The notes below the pieces were generated by a model that was not told the origin of the DNA, did not search any database, and saw only the letters and a program-made list of their open reading frames with translations. 8,327 bases of DNA from Flavobacteriaceae bacterium (GTDB taxonomy: Bacteria; Bacteroidota; Bacteroidia; Flavobacteriales; Flavobacteriaceae). The translations under genes and the position numbers were made by a program. The stretch covers positions 23,088 to 31,414 of the forward strand of contig NZZF01000025.1 in NCBI GenBank assembly GCA_002702385.1. Reading direction: 5' to 3'. Of this stretch, positions 6,404-8,327 are shown piece after piece. The stretch's first letter is position 1. The number at the start of each line of letters is the position of its first letter.

Positions 6404-8157
6404 TGAAATAATTTTTTTAAATGATTTAAATCAAATGTATGGTACGTTTTCTTTGAATCAGGACAAAAAGATGATTCTCGACATGCAAACAACTCGTTAA
6501 TAAACTCTTCTTGCTCTAAATCATTCATACTTATTTTTTTGTTAATTGATTTTGATTTAGCCATTAATTTTGACAAATAATCATTTAAACTTGATGAAGA
6601 CTCTTTATAATTAAGAATATTGTTCTCAATTAATTCCTCAAATAATAAATTAATTGAATCATGATTAAAACTAGGGTGTATACCATCTAATTCAATATTA
6701 TTTTGGTCAAAATTAGAAAAACTAAAGCCTAAATGAATCAATTGATCTTTAACCTCACTGAGAATTCTTATTTCAGATTTATTATAATCTAAACTGATAG
6801 GAAACATTAACTTTTGTGAAAAATTATTGTTACTTGAAATTTCTTTCAAAAATTTCTCGTATAAAATTCTGTATTTAGCTCTAGAAACATCAATAATAAT
6901 TAAATCATTACTAGTTTTTGTAACAATAAACCTATCTGATAAATTAAAGAATTTTACTCTATCTGAAATCTCTTTTTGATTTTGAAAAATATTAATACTA
7001 GAGATAAACTCTTGGTTATCTTTATGATCAAATGCATCATTTTTGAGCTTTGAAATTTTATTATTTTCAAATGGATTGAAAGATTCGTTGAAAGTTAAGG
7101 ATGGCGGCTTGACGTCTTGAGTTGAGCTTAAATTAGACAAATTAATATCATTTGAAAAATCAATATTTGGAATAACATTAAACTTTCCCAGACTATGTCT
7201 TACAGAAGATCTTATTATTGCATATATTGATTTTTCATCCTCAAACTTAACTTCAGTTTTTGTAGGATGAACATTAACATCAATAGTTTCCTCAGGCACA
7301 TCAATAAAAATAAAGTATGACGGTTGATTTTCCTCTGCAGTTAATCCTTCATATGATTTGCTAATTGAATGATTTAAATAACCACTCTTTATAAACCTAT
7401 TATTGACAAATAAATATTGATATTTTCTTGATTTATTTAAATATTCAGGCTTATAAATAAACCCATTTATTTTAGCAATTGGAGTTTCTTCAGATATACT
7501 AACAATTTTAGAATCAACTGATTTACCAAACACCCTAATTAATCTTTCTTTTAAGTTTGAAGGATTTAATAAATACAAGTCCTTTCCGTTATGTTTTAGT
7601 GAAAAGTGAATATTAGAATGACCTATGGCAAGACGAATAAATTCCTCTACAATATGTCTAAGCTCGACATTATCAGATTTTAGAAACTTTCTTCTTGCAG
7701 GAACATTATAAAAAAGATTTTGTACTGAAATTAAAGTTCCATTTAAGCCTGATTCCTCAGTTTCTTCAATATTCTGACCGTTTTCAATATTCAAAACATT
7801 TCTAATACCTTTTTTATTGTCTGAGCTCGATATTATCATCTTAGAAACTGATCCAATACTAGACAAAGCTTCACCTCTAAAACCTTTTGTACTAAGCTTT
7901 AAAAGATCGTCAGAGTTAAGAATTTTTGAAGTAGTATGTTTCTTATAACATAATCTTATATCTCTTTTACTCATTCCTATACCATTATCACTTACTTTAA
8001 TTAAGGTTTTACCAGAGTCAATTATTGAAACATCTATTTGATTAGCGCCTGAGTCTATCGAATTTTCAATCAATTCCTTCACAACTGAAGAAGGTCTTTG
8101 AACAACCTCACCAGCAGCAATCTTGTTAATTACATCATATTCTAACTCTCTAATCAT
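6400..8157 (-). CDS. mutL: DNA mismatch repair protein MutL (degenerate endonuclease motif)
   Basis: MutL links mismatch recognition by MutS to strand removal. At 585 residues it is slightly short for Bacteroidota MutL (about 610-620). The GHKL ATPase half is complete: IAAGEV (13-18), KELIENSIDSGA (27-38), DNGIGM (57-62), KGFRGEALSSIGS (91-103), NGT (139-141), NVPARRKF (151-158) and DVNVHPTKTEVKF (293-305). A low-complexity linker (about 320-400) leads to the dimerisation domain. QKLMFP (448-453) aligns with the clamp-binding motif QPLLIP of E. coli MutL. The metal-site motif expected as DQHRAHER-x2-YE reads DVSRAKYRILYE (423-434), and the late CP-G-P motif reads CPDSKKT (565-571), so endonuclease activity is doubtful. 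The start is ATG at 8157: MIRELEYDVINKIAAGEV fits the family N-terminus, and this ATG is one base after the upstream stop. An in-frame ATG at 8190 would add 11 unconserved residues. The downstream rhomboid gene overlaps by 4 bases. Confidence 0.95.
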   Translation of the reverse strand: MIRELEYDVINKIAAGEVVQRPSSVVKELIENSIDSGANQIDVSIIDSGKTLIKVSDNGIGMSKRDIRLCYKKHTTSKILNSDDLLKLSTKGFRGEALSSIGSVSKMIISSSDNKKGIRNVLNIENGQNIEETEESGLNGTLISVQNLFYNVPARRKFLKSDNVELRHIVEEFIRLAIGHSNIHFSLKHNGKDLYLLNPSNLKERLIRVFGKSVDSKIVSISEETPIAKINGFIYKPEYLNKSRKYQYLFVNNRFIKSGYLNHSISKSYEGLTAEENQPSYFIFIDVPEETIDVNVHPTKTEVKFEDEKSIYAIIRSSVRHSLGKFNVIPNIDFSNDINLSNLSSTQDVKPPSLTFNESFNPFENNKISKLKNDAFDHKDNQEFISSINIFQNQKEISDRVKFFNLSDRFIVTKTSNDLIIIDVSRAKYRILYEKFLKEISSNNNFSQKLMFPISLDYNKSEIRILSEVKDQLIHLGFSFSNFDQNNIELDGIHPSFNHDSINLLFEELIENNILNYKESSSSLNDYLSKLMAKSKSINKKISMNDLEQEEFINELFACRESSFCPDSKKTYHTFDLNHLKKLFQ

Positions 8158-8158
8158 T

Positions 8159-8327
8159 TTAAGGTAAAAAAATTGATAAGTCAAAATCAATTACATATAA
8201 AAAAACAAATGTTAAAAGCAGAACTATAAATAAAATAGTTTTAGAAAAAGCAGAATTTCCTCTATTTCTAGAATTAAGCCTAGCATCAGTCCAAGAATTA
8301 GATTTATCATAAACACTTCTACTTTCT
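8159..8327 (-). CDS. C-terminal end of an unidentified protein with a terminal membrane segment (5' end missing)
   Basis: On the minus strand an open frame enters from the right edge and runs 55 codons to a TAA at 8159-8161, one base before the mutL ATG. It contains no ATG, GTG or TTG, so its start is outside the window. The visible part is polar (begins ESRSVYDKSNSWTDARLNSR, then NRGNSAFSK). One hydrophobic stretch follows (TILFIVLLLTFVFLYVI), ending in DFDLSIFLP. That pattern suggests a C-terminal transmembrane helix or tail anchor, with the polar part on one side of the membrane. I do not recognise the family. The tight junction with mutL argues that it is a real upstream member of the mutL-rhomboid operon. 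Codon and residue use (Ser, Asn, Leu, Phe) fits its neighbours. Confidence 0.6.
   Translation of the reverse strand, partial: ESRSVYDKSNSWTDARLNSRNRGNSAFSKTILFIVLLLTFVFLYVIDFDLSIFLP

Noticed and set aside
8158..8190. ATG at 8190 as the mutL start
   Set aside because: It adds 11 residues (MILTYQFFYLK) not found in MutL and would overlap the upstream open frame by 32 bases; ATG at 8157 gives the normal N-terminus.
1..8327. Mobile element, CRISPR array, toxin-antitoxin or defence system, RNA gene
   Set aside because: No repeated spacers, terminal repeats, transposase or nuclease genes, or tRNA-like folds were seen; nearly all bases are taken up by recognisable chromosomal genes.

Overview
The window looks like a compact chromosomal stretch from a very AT-rich member of the Bacteroidota, most likely an uncultured, possibly marine Flavobacteriales lineage. 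The evidence is low G+C (well under one third by eye), proteins rich in Lys, Asn, Ile and Ser, genes separated by 0-3 bases or overlapping, and no clear Shine-Dalgarno sequences. Further support comes from a TAnnTTTG-type promoter element, the Bacteroidota form of YebC, and the DUF3822-rsmD and mutL-rhomboid-rhomboid gene pairs. I see no mobile element, CRISPR array, tRNA or rRNA.

Layout, left to right: (1) On + (1-1496), the 3' two thirds of gcvT (glycine cleavage T-protein, cut by the left edge) is followed 2 bases later by yebC, a TACO1/YebC translation factor. (2) On - (1493-2741), a GTG-started kdsB (CMP-Kdo synthetase, lipopolysaccharide) runs into a short PlsC-type lysophospholipid acyltransferase. 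The two overlap by 8 bases and form an envelope-lipid pair. The acyltransferase gene and yebC converge and share one CTAG palindrome as both stop codons. (3) 2742-2846 is the only divergent intergenic region. It holds a promoter-like element inside an inverted repeat, plus a second small inverted repeat. (4) On + (2847-4808), three tightly coupled genes: a membrane-anchored, pseudopilin-like extracytoplasmic protein of unknown function, a DUF3822 protein, and rsmD (16S rRNA m2G966 methyltransferase). (5) On - (4854-8327), an operon read right to left: the last 55 codons of a protein with a C-terminal membrane segment, then mutL, then two different rhomboid intramembrane proteases. Junctions in this operon are a 1-base gap, a 4-base overlap and a 10-base overlap.

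Most genes are housekeeping. The points most worth a second look are: the pseudopilin-like/DUF3822 pair, which may form an undescribed envelope apparatus; a MutL whose endonuclease metal-site motifs are eroded while its ATPase motifs and a clamp-binding-like motif remain; two co-transcribed rhomboids with different active-site signatures and accessory regions; and the promoter-overlapping inverted repeat. None of these proves a new system from sequence alone.
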